Origin: Streptomyces sp. SID13726
Lineage (GTDB): Bacteria > Actinomycetota > Actinomycetes > Streptomycetales > Streptomycetaceae
Reading direction: 5' to 3'
Length of the DNA stretch: 64,000 nucleotides
NCBI RefSeq assembly: GCF_010548375.1
Contig: NZ_JAAGLY010000030.1
Span: forward strand, 31,188 to 95,187
The translations under genes and the position numbers were made by a program. The notes under the pieces are model-generated. The model had not been told where the DNA came from. It made no database searches and saw nothing but the letters and a program-made list of their open reading frames with translations. Position 1 is the first letter of the stretch, and each line of letters starts with the position of its first letter. Positions 49,006-56,886 of the stretch are shown piece after piece.

Positions 49006-49770
49006 ATGGCGACGGGTGTCGGCACCGACTGGCAGGCCTGGCAGGAGAGCTGGGACCGGCAGCAGGAGTGGTACATGCCGGACCGCGAGGAGCGGTTCCG
49101 GGTCATGCTCGACATGGTGGAGGCCCTCGTCGGACCCGCACCGCGCGTCCTCGACCTCGCGTGCGGCACCGGCACCATCACCGCCCGGCTGCTCGCCCGC
49201 TTCCCGGGGGCCACCAGCACCGGCGTCGACCTGGACCCCGCGCTGCTCACCATCGCGCGCGGCACCTTCGCGGGCGACGACCGGGTGACCTTCGTCGAGG
49301 CCGACCTGACGGACCCGCACTGGCCCACGCGGCTGCCGCACGAGTCGTACGACGCGATTCTCACCGCGACCGCCCTTCACTGGCTGCGCCGTGACCCCCT
49401 CGCCGCACTCTACGGCCGGATCTCCGAACTGGCCCGGCCCGGCGGTGTGTTCATGAACGCCGACCACATGACCGACGACAGCACGCCCCGCATCAACGCG
49501 GCCGAGCGGGCCCAGCGGCACGCGCTCATGGAGCGGGCCCGCGGCGACGGCGCCCTCGACTGGGCCGACTGGTGGCAGCTCGCCGCCGAGGACCCGGTCC
49601 TCGCCGAGCCGACCGCCCGCCGCTTCGAGATCTACGGCGAGCACGCCGAGGGCGAGACCCCCTCGGTCCAGTGGCACGCGCGCGTGCTGCGCGAGCACGG
49701 CTTCGACGAGGCCAGGCCGGTGTGGTGCTCACCGTCGGACACACTGCTGCTCGGCCTGAAGCGGCGCTGA
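49006..49770 (+). CDS. class I SAM-dependent methyltransferase
   Basis: A 254-residue methyltransferase with the SAM motif I VLDLACGTGTITARLLARFP (residues 47-66), motif II STGVDLDPALL and the YDAILTATALHWLRRDPLA region. The substrate is not identifiable. The ATG at 49006 follows AGGGGG; a GTG at 48985 is possible. It is divergent from the CGNR gene and convergent with the amino-acid transporter. Confidence 0.88.
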   Translation: MATGVGTDWQAWQESWDRQQEWYMPDREERFRVMLDMVEALVGPAPRVLDLACGTGTITARLLARFPGATSTGVDLDPALLTIARGTFAGDDRVTFVEADLTDPHWPTRLPHESYDAILTATALHWLRRDPLAALYGRISELARPGGVFMNADHMTDDSTPRINAAERAQRHALMERARGDGALDWADWWQLAAEDPVLAEPTARRFEIYGEHAEGETPSVQWHARVLREHGFDEARPVWCSPSDTLLLGLKRR

Positions 49771-49807
49771 CCCTGGGAGCGAGTCAGGGGCACATGGCCG
49801 TGCATGA

Positions 49808-49848
49808 ACGAGGGGCGGTACGGATCCAGGATCCGTACCGCCCCTCGT
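49808..49848. terminator. bidirectional terminator between the methyltransferase and ABC ATPase
   Basis: An inverted repeat of 20 bp per arm (ACGAGGGGCGGTACGGATCC and its complement) with one central base. It sits exactly between two convergent genes. Confidence 0.9.
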
Positions 49849-49859
49849 CCTCGCTGGGG

Positions 49860-50621
49860 TCAGAGCACCTTCGACAGGAACGACCTCGTGCGTTCGTGCT
49901 GAGGGTTCGTCAGGACCTCGCGAGGGTCGCCGGACTCGACGACCACACCGCCGTCCATGAAGACGAGGCTGTCGCCGACCTCGCGGGCGAAGCCCATCTC
50001 GTGGGTGACGACGACCATCGTCATGCCGGACTCGGCGAGGTCGCGCATGACGTCGAGGACGTCACCGACCAGCTCCGGGTCGAGCGCCGAGGTCGGCTCG
50101 TCGAAGAGCATCAGCTTCGGGTCCATCGCCAGGGCCCGCGCGATGGCCACCCGCTGCTGCTGGCCACCGGAGAGCTGGGAGGGGTAGTTCCCGGCCTTGT
50201 CGGCCAGCCCGACCCGCTCCAGGAGCTCCCGCGCACGGTCCCTGGCCTGGCTCTTGGCCACGCCCTTGACCTGCACCGGAGCCTCCATGACGTTCTCCAG
50301 CGCCGTCATGTGCGGGAACAGGTTGAAGCGCTGGAAGACCATGCCGATGTCCCGGCGCTTCAGCGCGACCTCGCTGTCCTTGAGCTCGTAGAGCTTGTCG
50401 CCCTTCTGGCGGTAGCCGACCAGCTCGCCGTCGACGTAGAGCCGGCCGGCGTTGATCTTCTCCAGGTGGTTGATGCACCTGAGGAAGGTGGACTTGCCCG
50501 AGCCGGAGGGGCCGATGAGGCAGAACACCTCGCCGGACTTCACCTCCAGGTCGATGCCCTTGAGGACCTCGACGAGTCCGAAGGACTTGTGGACGCCTTC
50601 GGCCTTCACCATGGCTGTCAT
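49860..50621 (-). CDS. polar amino-acid ABC transporter, ATP-binding protein
   Basis: A 253-residue ATPase: Walker A GPSGSGKSTFL, signature LSGGQQQRVAIARAL, Walker B LMLFDEPTSALDPEL, and a His switch in VVVTHEMGFAREV, all typical of the GlnQ/HisP/GluA group. It powers the adjacent permease, which lies upstream with a 4-base overlap. The substrate class is polar amino acids; which one is not determinable. Confidence 0.93.
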   Translation of the reverse strand: MTAMVKAEGVHKSFGLVEVLKGIDLEVKSGEVFCLIGPSGSGKSTFLRCINHLEKINAGRLYVDGELVGYRQKGDKLYELKDSEVALKRRDIGMVFQRFNLFPHMTALENVMEAPVQVKGVAKSQARDRARELLERVGLADKAGNYPSQLSGGQQQRVAIARALAMDPKLMLFDEPTSALDPELVGDVLDVMRDLAESGMTMVVVTHEMGFAREVGDSLVFMDGGVVVESGDPREVLTNPQHERTRSFLSKVL

Positions 50622-51562
50622 GCGGTGCCTCCCGCCGACGAACGGTTCGACAGGGACAGCAGGTTCGCCTTGATCTTCTGGAACGGCGTGTCCGGGAGCA
50701 TACGGCTGGAGCCGCGGGCGTAGTACCGCTCAAGGTAGTACTGGCCGACGCTGAAGACCGAGGTCAGCACCAGGTACCAGGCGGCGGCGAGGAACAGCAT
50801 CTCGGCCGGTGCGCCGGAGGTCTGCCCGATGTCCTGGGCGACCCGGAGCAGCTCCGAGTACTGGACCACGGACACCAGCGAGGTCGTCTTCAGCATGTTG
50901 ATGACCTCGTTGCCCGTGGGCGGCACGATCACGCGCATCGCCTGCGGGATGACGATCCGGCGCAGCGTCCTGCCGTGGCTCATGCCCAGCGCGTGCGACG
51001 CCTCGGTCTGGCCCTCGTCGACCGAGAGCAGGCCGGCCCGGCAGATCTCCGCCATGTACGCCGCCTCGTTGAGCCCGAGGCCCAGCAGCGCCGTCAGGAA
51101 CGGGGTCATGAACTGCGACCACTCGTCCTTGTAGATCGGCCCGAGGTTGATGTACTCGAAGACCAGGCCCAGGTTGAACCAGACGATGAGCTGGACCAGG
51201 ACCGGGGTGCCGCGGAAGAACCAGATGTAGAACCACGCGATGGACGAGGTCACCGGGTTCTTCGACAGCCGCATCACGGCCAGCAGGATGCCGCCGACGA
51301 TGCCGATGAGCATGCACAGCACCGTGAGCAGCAGGGTCTTGCCCACACCGCTGAGGACGCGGTCATTGAAGAAGTAGTCCGGGATCGCGCCCCAGTTGAT
51401 CTTGCCCTGGGAGAACGCGTAGACGATCGCGCCCAGCAGGGCGAGCGCGATCACGGCGGAGACGTACCGCCCGTAGTGACGGACCGGGATGGCCTTGATG
51501 GCCTCCGGGCCGGCCGGCGGGGTGTCCGCCGGCCCGTCCGTCTTGTCGATGTCAGCAGTCAC
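50618..51562 (-). CDS. polar amino-acid ABC transporter, permease
   Basis: A 314-residue permease of the HisM/GlnP type. After a hydrophobic segment at residues 30-50 (YVSAVIALALLGAIVYAFSQ) come the core helices and an EAA-like loop (EASHALGMSHGRTLRRIVIP). It overlaps the ATPase gene by 4 bases. A single permease is present, so it probably forms a homodimer. Confidence 0.92.
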   Translation of the reverse strand: MTADIDKTDGPADTPPAGPEAIKAIPVRHYGRYVSAVIALALLGAIVYAFSQGKINWGAIPDYFFNDRVLSGVGKTLLLTVLCMLIGIVGGILLAVMRLSKNPVTSSIAWFYIWFFRGTPVLVQLIVWFNLGLVFEYINLGPIYKDEWSQFMTPFLTALLGLGLNEAAYMAEICRAGLLSVDEGQTEASHALGMSHGRTLRRIVIPQAMRVIVPPTGNEVINMLKTTSLVSVVQYSELLRVAQDIGQTSGAPAEMLFLAAAWYLVLTSVFSVGQYYLERYYARGSSRMLPDTPFQKIKANLLSLSNRSSAGGTA

Positions 51563-51593
51563 GGGTATTGCCTTTCAGTGCCGCGGTCCGCGG

Positions 51594-52556
51594 TCACTTG
51601 CCGCCGTTGACGGCGGCCTTGGTCACGGCGCCGTCCTCGACGCCCCACTTCTTCAGGACCTTGCCGTAGTCGCCGTTCGCGATGATCGCGTCCAGGGCGG
51701 CCTGGAGGGCGTCGCGCAGCTGGGTGTCGTTCTTGGCGACCGCGATGCCGTACGGGGCCGCCTCGACCTGCTCGCCGACGATCTGGAAGTCCTTGCCGCC
51801 GCCGGAGTGCGCGACCGCGTACGCGGCGACCGGGAAGTCGGACGAACCGGCGTCCGCGCCGCCCGCGCGCAGGCGGGTCTGGGCCTGCTGGTCGGTGTCG
51901 AAGGGCTCGATGGCCAGCTTCTTGCCGCCCGTGCACTTCTTGGCCTCGGCCTTGGCGAGGTCCTCGGAGACCGAGCCGCGCTGCACCACGATCTTCCGGC
52001 CGCACAGGTCCGACCACGACTTGATGTCGGTGTTCTTGCCCTTCTGGGTGTAGATCGAGACACCGGCGGTGAAGTAGTCCACGAAGTCGACGCCCTCGCC
52101 GACCTTCTTGCCGGTCTCGGAGTCGACGCCCTCCTGGCGGTCCTTCGTGTCCGTCATGGCCGACATGGCGATGTCGTACCGGTCGGAGCGCAGACCCGTG
52201 ATCAGGGTGTCGAAGGTGCCGTTCTCGAACTCGAACTTCACGCCGAGCTGCTTGCCCATGGCGTCGGCGAGGTCCGGGTCGATACCGGCCGTCTTGCCGG
52301 CGTCGTCCTTGAACTCGACCGGCGCGTACGCGATGTCCGAGCCGACCTTGATGACGCCCTTGTCGCGGATCTCCTTGGGCAGCTTGTCGGCCAGCGGGGC
52401 GGAGGACGTGCCGGCGGAGCTGGAGCTGTCCGAGCCGCTGTCGTTGGTCTGGTCACCGCAACCGGTGAGAAGCAGGGCGCCTGCGACCGCGATCGCACCT
52501 ACCGCGGCTGTCCTGGTGCGCGCGACGGTCGTACGACGGGTGGAGCGTGCGGTCAT
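51594..52556 (-). CDS. amino-acid ABC transporter, substrate-binding lipoprotein
   Basis: A 320-residue family 3 binding protein. The signal peptide (MTARSTRRTTVARTRTAAV, hydrophobic core) ends at a lipobox TLLLTGCG-like (LLLTGC, Cys33). The mature part has KVGSDIAYAPVEFKDDAGKT, DIDLPADAM-like GIDPDLADAMGKQLGVKFEF and SDFPVAAYAVAHSGGG. It captures a polar amino acid outside the membrane for the permease downstream. The ATG at 52556 is chosen; an upstream frame to 52724 crosses the promoter. Confidence 0.92.
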   Translation of the reverse strand: MTARSTRRTTVARTRTAAVGAIAVAGALLLTGCGDQTNDSGSDSSSSAGTSSAPLADKLPKEIRDKGVIKVGSDIAYAPVEFKDDAGKTAGIDPDLADAMGKQLGVKFEFENGTFDTLITGLRSDRYDIAMSAMTDTKDRQEGVDSETGKKVGEGVDFVDYFTAGVSIYTQKGKNTDIKSWSDLCGRKIVVQRGSVSEDLAKAEAKKCTGGKKLAIEPFDTDQQAQTRLRAGGADAGSSDFPVAAYAVAHSGGGKDFQIVGEQVEAAPYGIAVAKNDTQLRDALQAALDAIIANGDYGKVLKKWGVEDGAVTKAAVNGGK

Positions 52557-53210
52557 GGTGGGTTCCTCCGGCGGATGGGTGGAGTTGCCGATGGGCGGGA
52601 GGCGTCGCCGACGGCTTCGGCGGGGGCCTTGGATCCTGGTGGGTCCTCGGGTCGACGAGAGCACACGTCTTCGAGCGCCGCGACCTCGTGTGATTACGGC
52701 ATCTTGCCATTCGGACTGGACCATTCAGGGAGACGGTCATGTCAAAATCGGATAACGGGTGACCCCCGAACCGCCCGATGTCCGTACATCCTGACCGGAT
52801 CATCTGCGGGAATCTGACATTCCGGCCGGAAGATCTTCGGTGTCGACTCCTTGCCGAGGGGCCGCGAGGACGTGGCCGTATACCGACCCCATGATTCATG
52901 TCACCTGCATCCGGTGATCGATGATCGATTTGGGCTCCGGCATGTGACCTTGCACGTATTGGACTCGTCCTCGAAGCCGGTCGTCCGGTAAGAAGGTTCT
53001 TTACACCCCTCATCCGGGGCTCAGGGCGCGTGTGCGGCGCGCCCGTCGCGCATCGGCCCGTACGTATCCGTATAGGTCCACGGCGTATGTGTCCACGACG
53101 TACGCGTCTACGACGTATGTGTCCACGACCGGGGCTGTGCGCGGTGCCCGCCCGCTCCTCAACCAGGAGCGGCCACCCTCAAACCATGAAGACCTAAGGG
53201 GTAAGACAAA
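52557..53210. promoter_or_regulatory. divergent regulatory gap between the amino-acid transporter and malic enzyme
   Basis: No gene is supported in these 650 bases. A consensus TTGACA (minus strand, 52741-52746) is a candidate -35 for the transporter. Rightward, AAGGGG at 53197-53202 is the malic enzyme ribosome site, and a 15-bp tandem repeat lies at 53076-53130. Confidence 0.5.
53076..53130 (+). repeat. 15-bp tandem repeats upstream of malic enzyme
   Basis: GTCCACGGCGTATGT (53076), GTCCACGACGTACGC (53091), GTCTACGACGTATGT (53106) and a partial GTCCACGACC (53121). About 3.7 units; a further related GTATCCGTATAG precedes them. Confidence 0.75.
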
Positions 53211-54434
53211 GTGGCAGCGGAGATCGTCAATCCTCGCAGCGACAGCGATACGGGCCAGGACGGCGGGGCGGAGCCCCTCGACTCCTTCGACCCCGCGTTC
53301 GCGCTGCACCGCGGCGGCAAGATGGCTGTGCAGGCCACCGTGCCGGTCCGCGACAAGGACGACCTGTCCCTCGCGTACACGCCCGGCGTGGCGAAGGTGT
53401 GCAGCGCCATCGCCGAGCAGCCGGAACTCGTCCACGACTACACGTGGAAGTCGTCCGTGGTCGCCGTCGTGACCGACGGTACGGCCGTGCTGGGGCTCGG
53501 TGACATCGGGCCAGAGGCCTCCCTCCCGGTCATGGAGGGCAAGGCGATCCTGTTCAAGCAGTTCGGCGGGGTGGACGCGGTTCCGCTCGCGCTGGCCTGC
53601 ACCGACGTCGACGAGATCATCGAGACCGTGGTCCGGCTCGCCCCGTCCTTCGGCGGTGTGAACCTCGAGGACATCTCGGCTCCCCGGTGCTTCGAGATTG
53701 AGAAGCGGCTCCAGGAGCGGCTCGACATTCCCGTCTTCCACGACGACCAGCACGGTACGGCCGTCGTGACGCTGGCGGCCCTGCGGAACGCGGCGCGGCT
53801 GAGCGGGCGGACCATCGGAGATCTTCGTGCGGTGATCTCCGGGGCGGGGGCGGCCGGGGTCGCCATCGCCAAGATGCTCGTCGAGGCGGGGATCGGGGAC
53901 GTCGCCGTCGCCGACCGGCGGGGTGTCGTGTCCGGGGACCGGGACGACCTCACGTCCGTGAAGCGGGAGCTCGCCGGGTTCACCAACAAGGCTGGGCTGA
54001 CCGGGTCCCTGGAGGACGCGCTGGCCGGGGCGGACGTCTTCATCGGCGTCTCCGGCGGGACGGTGCCGGAGGCTGCCGTCGCGTCCATGGCGGACGGGGC
54101 GTTCGTCTTCGCCATGGCCAACCCGAACCCCGAGGTCCACCCCGATGTCGCGCACAAGTACGCGGCCGTGGTGGCTACCGGGCGGTCCGACTTCCCGAAC
54201 CAGATCAACAACGTGCTGGCGTTTCCGGGGATCTTCGCGGGGGCGCTTCAGGTGCGGGCCTCTCGGATCACGGAGGGGATGAAGATCGCGGCGGCGGAGG
54301 CGTTGGCTGCTGTGGTCGGGGACGATCTCGCGGCCGACTATGTGATTCCTTCGCCGTTCGATGAGCGGGTGGCGCCTGCGGTTACTGCGGCGGTGGCTGC
54401 GGCGGCTCGGGCGGAGGGGGTTGCTCGGCGCTGA
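53211..54434 (+). CDS. NADP-dependent malic enzyme
   Basis: A 407-residue malic enzyme that oxidatively decarboxylates malate to pyruvate, giving NADPH. Motifs: LAYTPGVAKVCSAI, the metal/substrate region NLEDISAPRCFEIEKRL, FHDDQHGTAVV, the nucleotide fold VISGAGAAGVAIAKML and FPNQINNVLAFPGIFAGAL. It is the short form, without the phosphotransacetylase-like tail of E. coli MaeB. The GTG at 53211 follows TAAGGGG. S. coelicolor has an NADP-specific copy in this chromosomal position, which supports the cofactor call. Confidence 0.92.
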   Translation: MAAEIVNPRSDSDTGQDGGAEPLDSFDPAFALHRGGKMAVQATVPVRDKDDLSLAYTPGVAKVCSAIAEQPELVHDYTWKSSVVAVVTDGTAVLGLGDIGPEASLPVMEGKAILFKQFGGVDAVPLALACTDVDEIIETVVRLAPSFGGVNLEDISAPRCFEIEKRLQERLDIPVFHDDQHGTAVVTLAALRNAARLSGRTIGDLRAVISGAGAAGVAIAKMLVEAGIGDVAVADRRGVVSGDRDDLTSVKRELAGFTNKAGLTGSLEDALAGADVFIGVSGGTVPEAAVASMADGAFVFAMANPNPEVHPDVAHKYAAVVATGRSDFPNQINNVLAFPGIFAGALQVRASRITEGMKIAAAEALAAVVGDDLAADYVIPSPFDERVAPAVTAAVAAAARAEGVARR

Positions 54435-54487
54435 GGTTTTTGGGCCGTTGGGTGGTTGTCTGCGGGTGCGTGGGGGCTGGCGTTTTT

Positions 54488-54508
54488 GCGCAGTTCCCCG
54501 CGCCCCTG
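54488..54508 (+). repeat. copy C of the dispersed 21-bp repeat
   Basis: GCGCAGTTCCCCGCGCCCCTG is identical to copy A at 11005-11025 and inverted relative to copy D. Confidence 0.8.
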
Positions 54509-54780
54509 GGGTGCCTGCGGCGGCCTGCTCGGCTTCGGTGGGGGCGTGTGTAGCGCGTGCGGGTGTGTTGTGGGTCGGGGCCGGGGTGGGGGGTATCCGT
54601 CCTCGGTCCGGCGGCTCGGCCACTTGAGCAGGTCTCGGTAACGGACGCCGGCCGCTGCGGGCGGACACCCCCCACCCCGTCCCCTGCGCACCGTCGGCGG
54701 CCAACGGCCCGTGGTGGCGCGCGTGGGGCGCCGCGGTCGAGGGGGGGGGCGGGTATCGGCGCAGGCCGGCTGCAACTCCT

Positions 54781-54801
54781 CAGGGGCGCGGGGAACTGCG
54801 C
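54781..54801 (-). repeat. copy D of the dispersed 21-bp repeat
   Basis: CAGGGGCGCGGGGAACTGCGC is the exact reverse complement of copies A and C. Confidence 0.8.
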
Positions 54802-54932
54802 GACAAGCCCCCACTCGCCCGCAGCCGCCCCACAACCGAACCCGGCACCCCAACAGGCGTACTCCGCAACAGGGCGTGTGTCACAACGCGTTCCCGTTCC
54901 CCGTGTCGCCGACGGACCCTATCGTCAAGGTC

Positions 54933-55898
54933 ATGTTCGCTGTCTACGCCGCCCGAATCGACCGCGACAACCCCCTCTCGGGACTGGAATTGGGGGAGCG
55001 CCCGGCCCCTGAGGTCCGGCCGGGTTGGAGTGTCGTCGATGTCAAGGCCGCTTCTCTCAATCACCACGACCTCTGGTCCTTGCGGGGCGTCGGCCTCGCG
55101 GAGGACACCCTGCCGATGATCCTCGGCTGTGACGCCGCCGGTGTCGATGCGGACGGCAATGAGGTCGTCCTGCACTCCGTCATCGGGCAGAGCGGGCACG
55201 GGGTGGGTCCCAAGGAGCCCCGGTCCATCCTGACCGAGCGTTATCAGGGGACGTTCGCCGAGCAGGTGACCGTGCCGACCTGGAACGTCCTGCCCAAGCC
55301 GAAGGAGCTGTCCTTCGCCGAGGCCGCCTGTCTGCCGACGGCCTGGCTGACGGCGTACCGGATGCTGTTCACGAACGCGGGCGTACGGCCCGGGGACTCC
55401 GTGCTGGTGCAGGGCGCCGGCGGTGGGGTCGCCACCGCGGCCATCGTGCTCGGGAAGGCCGCCGGGCTGAGGGTCTTCGCCACCAGCCGGGACGAGGCCA
55501 AGCGGAAGCGTGCCGTGGAGCTGGGTGCCGTGGAGGCGGTGGAGTCGGGGGCGCGGCTCTCGCAGCGGGTGGACGCCGTCATCGAGACCGTCGGCGCGGC
55601 CACCTGGTCGCACTCGGTGAAGTCGCTGAAGCCCGGTGGAACGTTGGTCATCTCGGGTGCCACGAGCGGTGACCGCCCCTCGCACGCCGAACTGACCCGG
55701 ATCTTCTTCCTGGAGCTCAAGGTCGTGGGGTCGACCATGGGGACCAAGGACGAGCTGGAGGATCTGCTCGCGTTCTGCGCGGCCACGGGTGTGCGTCCCG
55801 TCATCGACGAGATCCTGCCGATGGACCGGGCCCGTGAGGGCTTCCAGCGGGTCGAGTCCGGTGAGCTGTTCGGGAAGATCGTGCTTTCCAACGATTGA
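54933..55898 (+). CDS. zinc-independent quinone oxidoreductase-like MDR protein
   Basis: A 321-residue medium-chain dehydrogenase/reductase. It has the N-terminal catalytic domain (ASLNHHDLWSLRGVGL, MILGCDAAGVD) and the Rossmann NAD(P) motif VLVQGAGGGVATAAIVLGKA. The structural-zinc Cys cluster is absent, which is typical of quinone oxidoreductases and enoyl reductases. The substrate is unknown. The ATG at 54933 is chosen because upstream sequence is repeat-derived. Confidence 0.85.
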   Translation: MFAVYAARIDRDNPLSGLELGERPAPEVRPGWSVVDVKAASLNHHDLWSLRGVGLAEDTLPMILGCDAAGVDADGNEVVLHSVIGQSGHGVGPKEPRSILTERYQGTFAEQVTVPTWNVLPKPKELSFAEAACLPTAWLTAYRMLFTNAGVRPGDSVLVQGAGGGVATAAIVLGKAAGLRVFATSRDEAKRKRAVELGAVEAVESGARLSQRVDAVIETVGAATWSHSVKSLKPGGTLVISGATSGDRPSHAELTRIFFLELKVVGSTMGTKDELEDLLAFCAATGVRPVIDEILPMDRAREGFQRVESGELFGKIVLSND

Positions 55899-55968
55899 TC
55901 TTCCGCCCTTCTTGTCTTGATTGTTCTTGTCGACGGCCGATCCGGGTACGGGTCGGCCGTCCGCGTTT

Positions 55969-56012
55969 GTCAACTATGGTTGACGGGAGGTGGGGTGTCA
56001 ACGTAGGTTGAC
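55969..56012. promoter_or_regulatory. twin palindromes upstream of the HTH/ClpN module
   Basis: GTCAACTATGGTTGAC (55969-55984) and GTCAACGTAGGTTGAC (55997-56012) both have perfect arms GTCAAC/GTTGAC around a 4-base centre, 28 bp apart. The second ends 3 bases before the HTH start codon. They are almost certainly operators, probably for the HTH protein itself. Confidence 0.75.
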
Positions 56013-56015
56013 GCC

Positions 56016-56225
56016 ATGACCGAAGCAACGGATCTCGCCGAGCGCGCGGGCGATCGCGATCCCCGGATCGGACTGCGCGCCGTCGCCGCGCTGCGCCGGC
56101 TGCTGGAGCAGTTGGAGGCGGTGCAGGTGCGCAGTGCGCGCCATCAGGGCTGGTCGTGGCAGGAGATCGCCGCCGAACTCGGGGTGAGCAGGCAGGCCGT
56201 GCACAAGAAGTACGGGAGGCATTGA
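56016..56225 (+). CDS. small helix-turn-helix protein
   Basis: A 69-residue DNA-binding protein: an N-terminal helix (LRAVAALRRLLEQLEAVQV) and a C-terminal helix-turn-helix (WSWQEIAAELGVSRQAVHKKY) that resembles sigma-like or AsnC-type readers. There is no ligand domain. It starts right after the twin palindromes and overlaps the ClpN gene by one base (TGATG), so it is a compact autoregulated unit. Confidence 0.8.
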   Translation: MTEATDLAERAGDRDPRIGLRAVAALRRLLEQLEAVQVRSARHQGWSWQEIAAELGVSRQAVHKKYGRH

Positions 56226-56791
56226 TGTTCGAGCGGTTCACGAAAGACGCCCGTGCGGTGGTCATGAGCGCGGTCGAGCACGCGGAGGCTACGGGGGCCG
56301 GGTCCGTCGACGCCGAGCATCTGCTCCTCGCCCTCCTCGAACGCGAGGGCAGCCGCGCCTCCTTCGCACTCGCCGCCCTCGGGCTCACCGAGCGAGGGGA
56401 CGCTGTACGGGAGGCCCTGGGGGAGGCGCGACGGCGGGCCGGGCTGTCCCAGGCCGACGCCGAGGCACTCGCCGGGCTCGGTATCGATGTCTCGGAGATC
56501 GTCGCCCGCGTGGAGGAGGTCCACGGAGTCGGTGCGATGTCCGGTGGCACCGAGGGCAAGGCGTGGTGGTCCGGGAGGCGCACCTTCGGGCGGGGCGCCA
56601 AGGAGATCCTGGAGAAGGCCCTGCGGATCACCGTGGCCCGGCGCGACCGCCATGTCGGCGACGAGCACATCCTGCTCGCCCTGACGGTCAGGCCCGGGGT
56701 GGCGGGAGAGGTGCTCGCGGATCACGGCGTGACTTACGAGTCGGTCATGCGTGTTCTCTACGGGGGTGGCGGGGAGGTGAAGGCGGGCTGA
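56225..56791 (+). CDS. Clp N-domain protein (ClpC N-terminal repeat only)
   Basis: A 188-residue protein that contains two Clp_N modules (FERFTKDARAVVMSAVEHAE, AEHLLLALLEREGSRASFAL; then GAKEILEKALRITVARRDRH, DEHILLALTVRPGVAGEVLA) but no AAA+ ATPase domain. It could bind substrates or adaptors for ClpC without unfolding them, or act as an anti-adaptor. It is translationally coupled to the HTH gene before it. Confidence 0.85.
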   Translation: MFERFTKDARAVVMSAVEHAEATGAGSVDAEHLLLALLEREGSRASFALAALGLTERGDAVREALGEARRRAGLSQADAEALAGLGIDVSEIVARVEEVHGVGAMSGGTEGKAWWSGRRTFGRGAKEILEKALRITVARRDRHVGDEHILLALTVRPGVAGEVLADHGVTYESVMRVLYGGGGEVKAG

Positions 56792-56830
56792 GGGGACGGG
56801 AGACGGGAGGGGGACACTCCCCCCCGGGGG

Positions 56831-56873
56831 GGGCAGTACGGCATCGCCGGCTCTCGGGCCGGCCGTACTGCCC
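56831..56873. terminator. terminator after the ClpN gene
   Basis: A 12-bp perfect stem (GGGCAGTACGGC / GCCGTACTGCCC) with an inner GC hairpin. It lies between the convergent ClpN and PadR genes. A C8G8 palindrome precedes it. Confidence 0.85.
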
Positions 56874-56886
56874 ACGCCCCGTCGTC

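Larger units (their letters stand above)
54435..54932. other. non-coding gap holding two inverted copies of the dispersed repeat
   Basis: No gene is supported here. Copy C (54488-54508) and its exact reverse complement, copy D (54781-54801), face each other about 290 bp apart, with extended similarity outside the cores. A large stem-loop could form in single-stranded DNA or RNA. A poly-G run lies at about 54740-54750. Confidence 0.6.
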
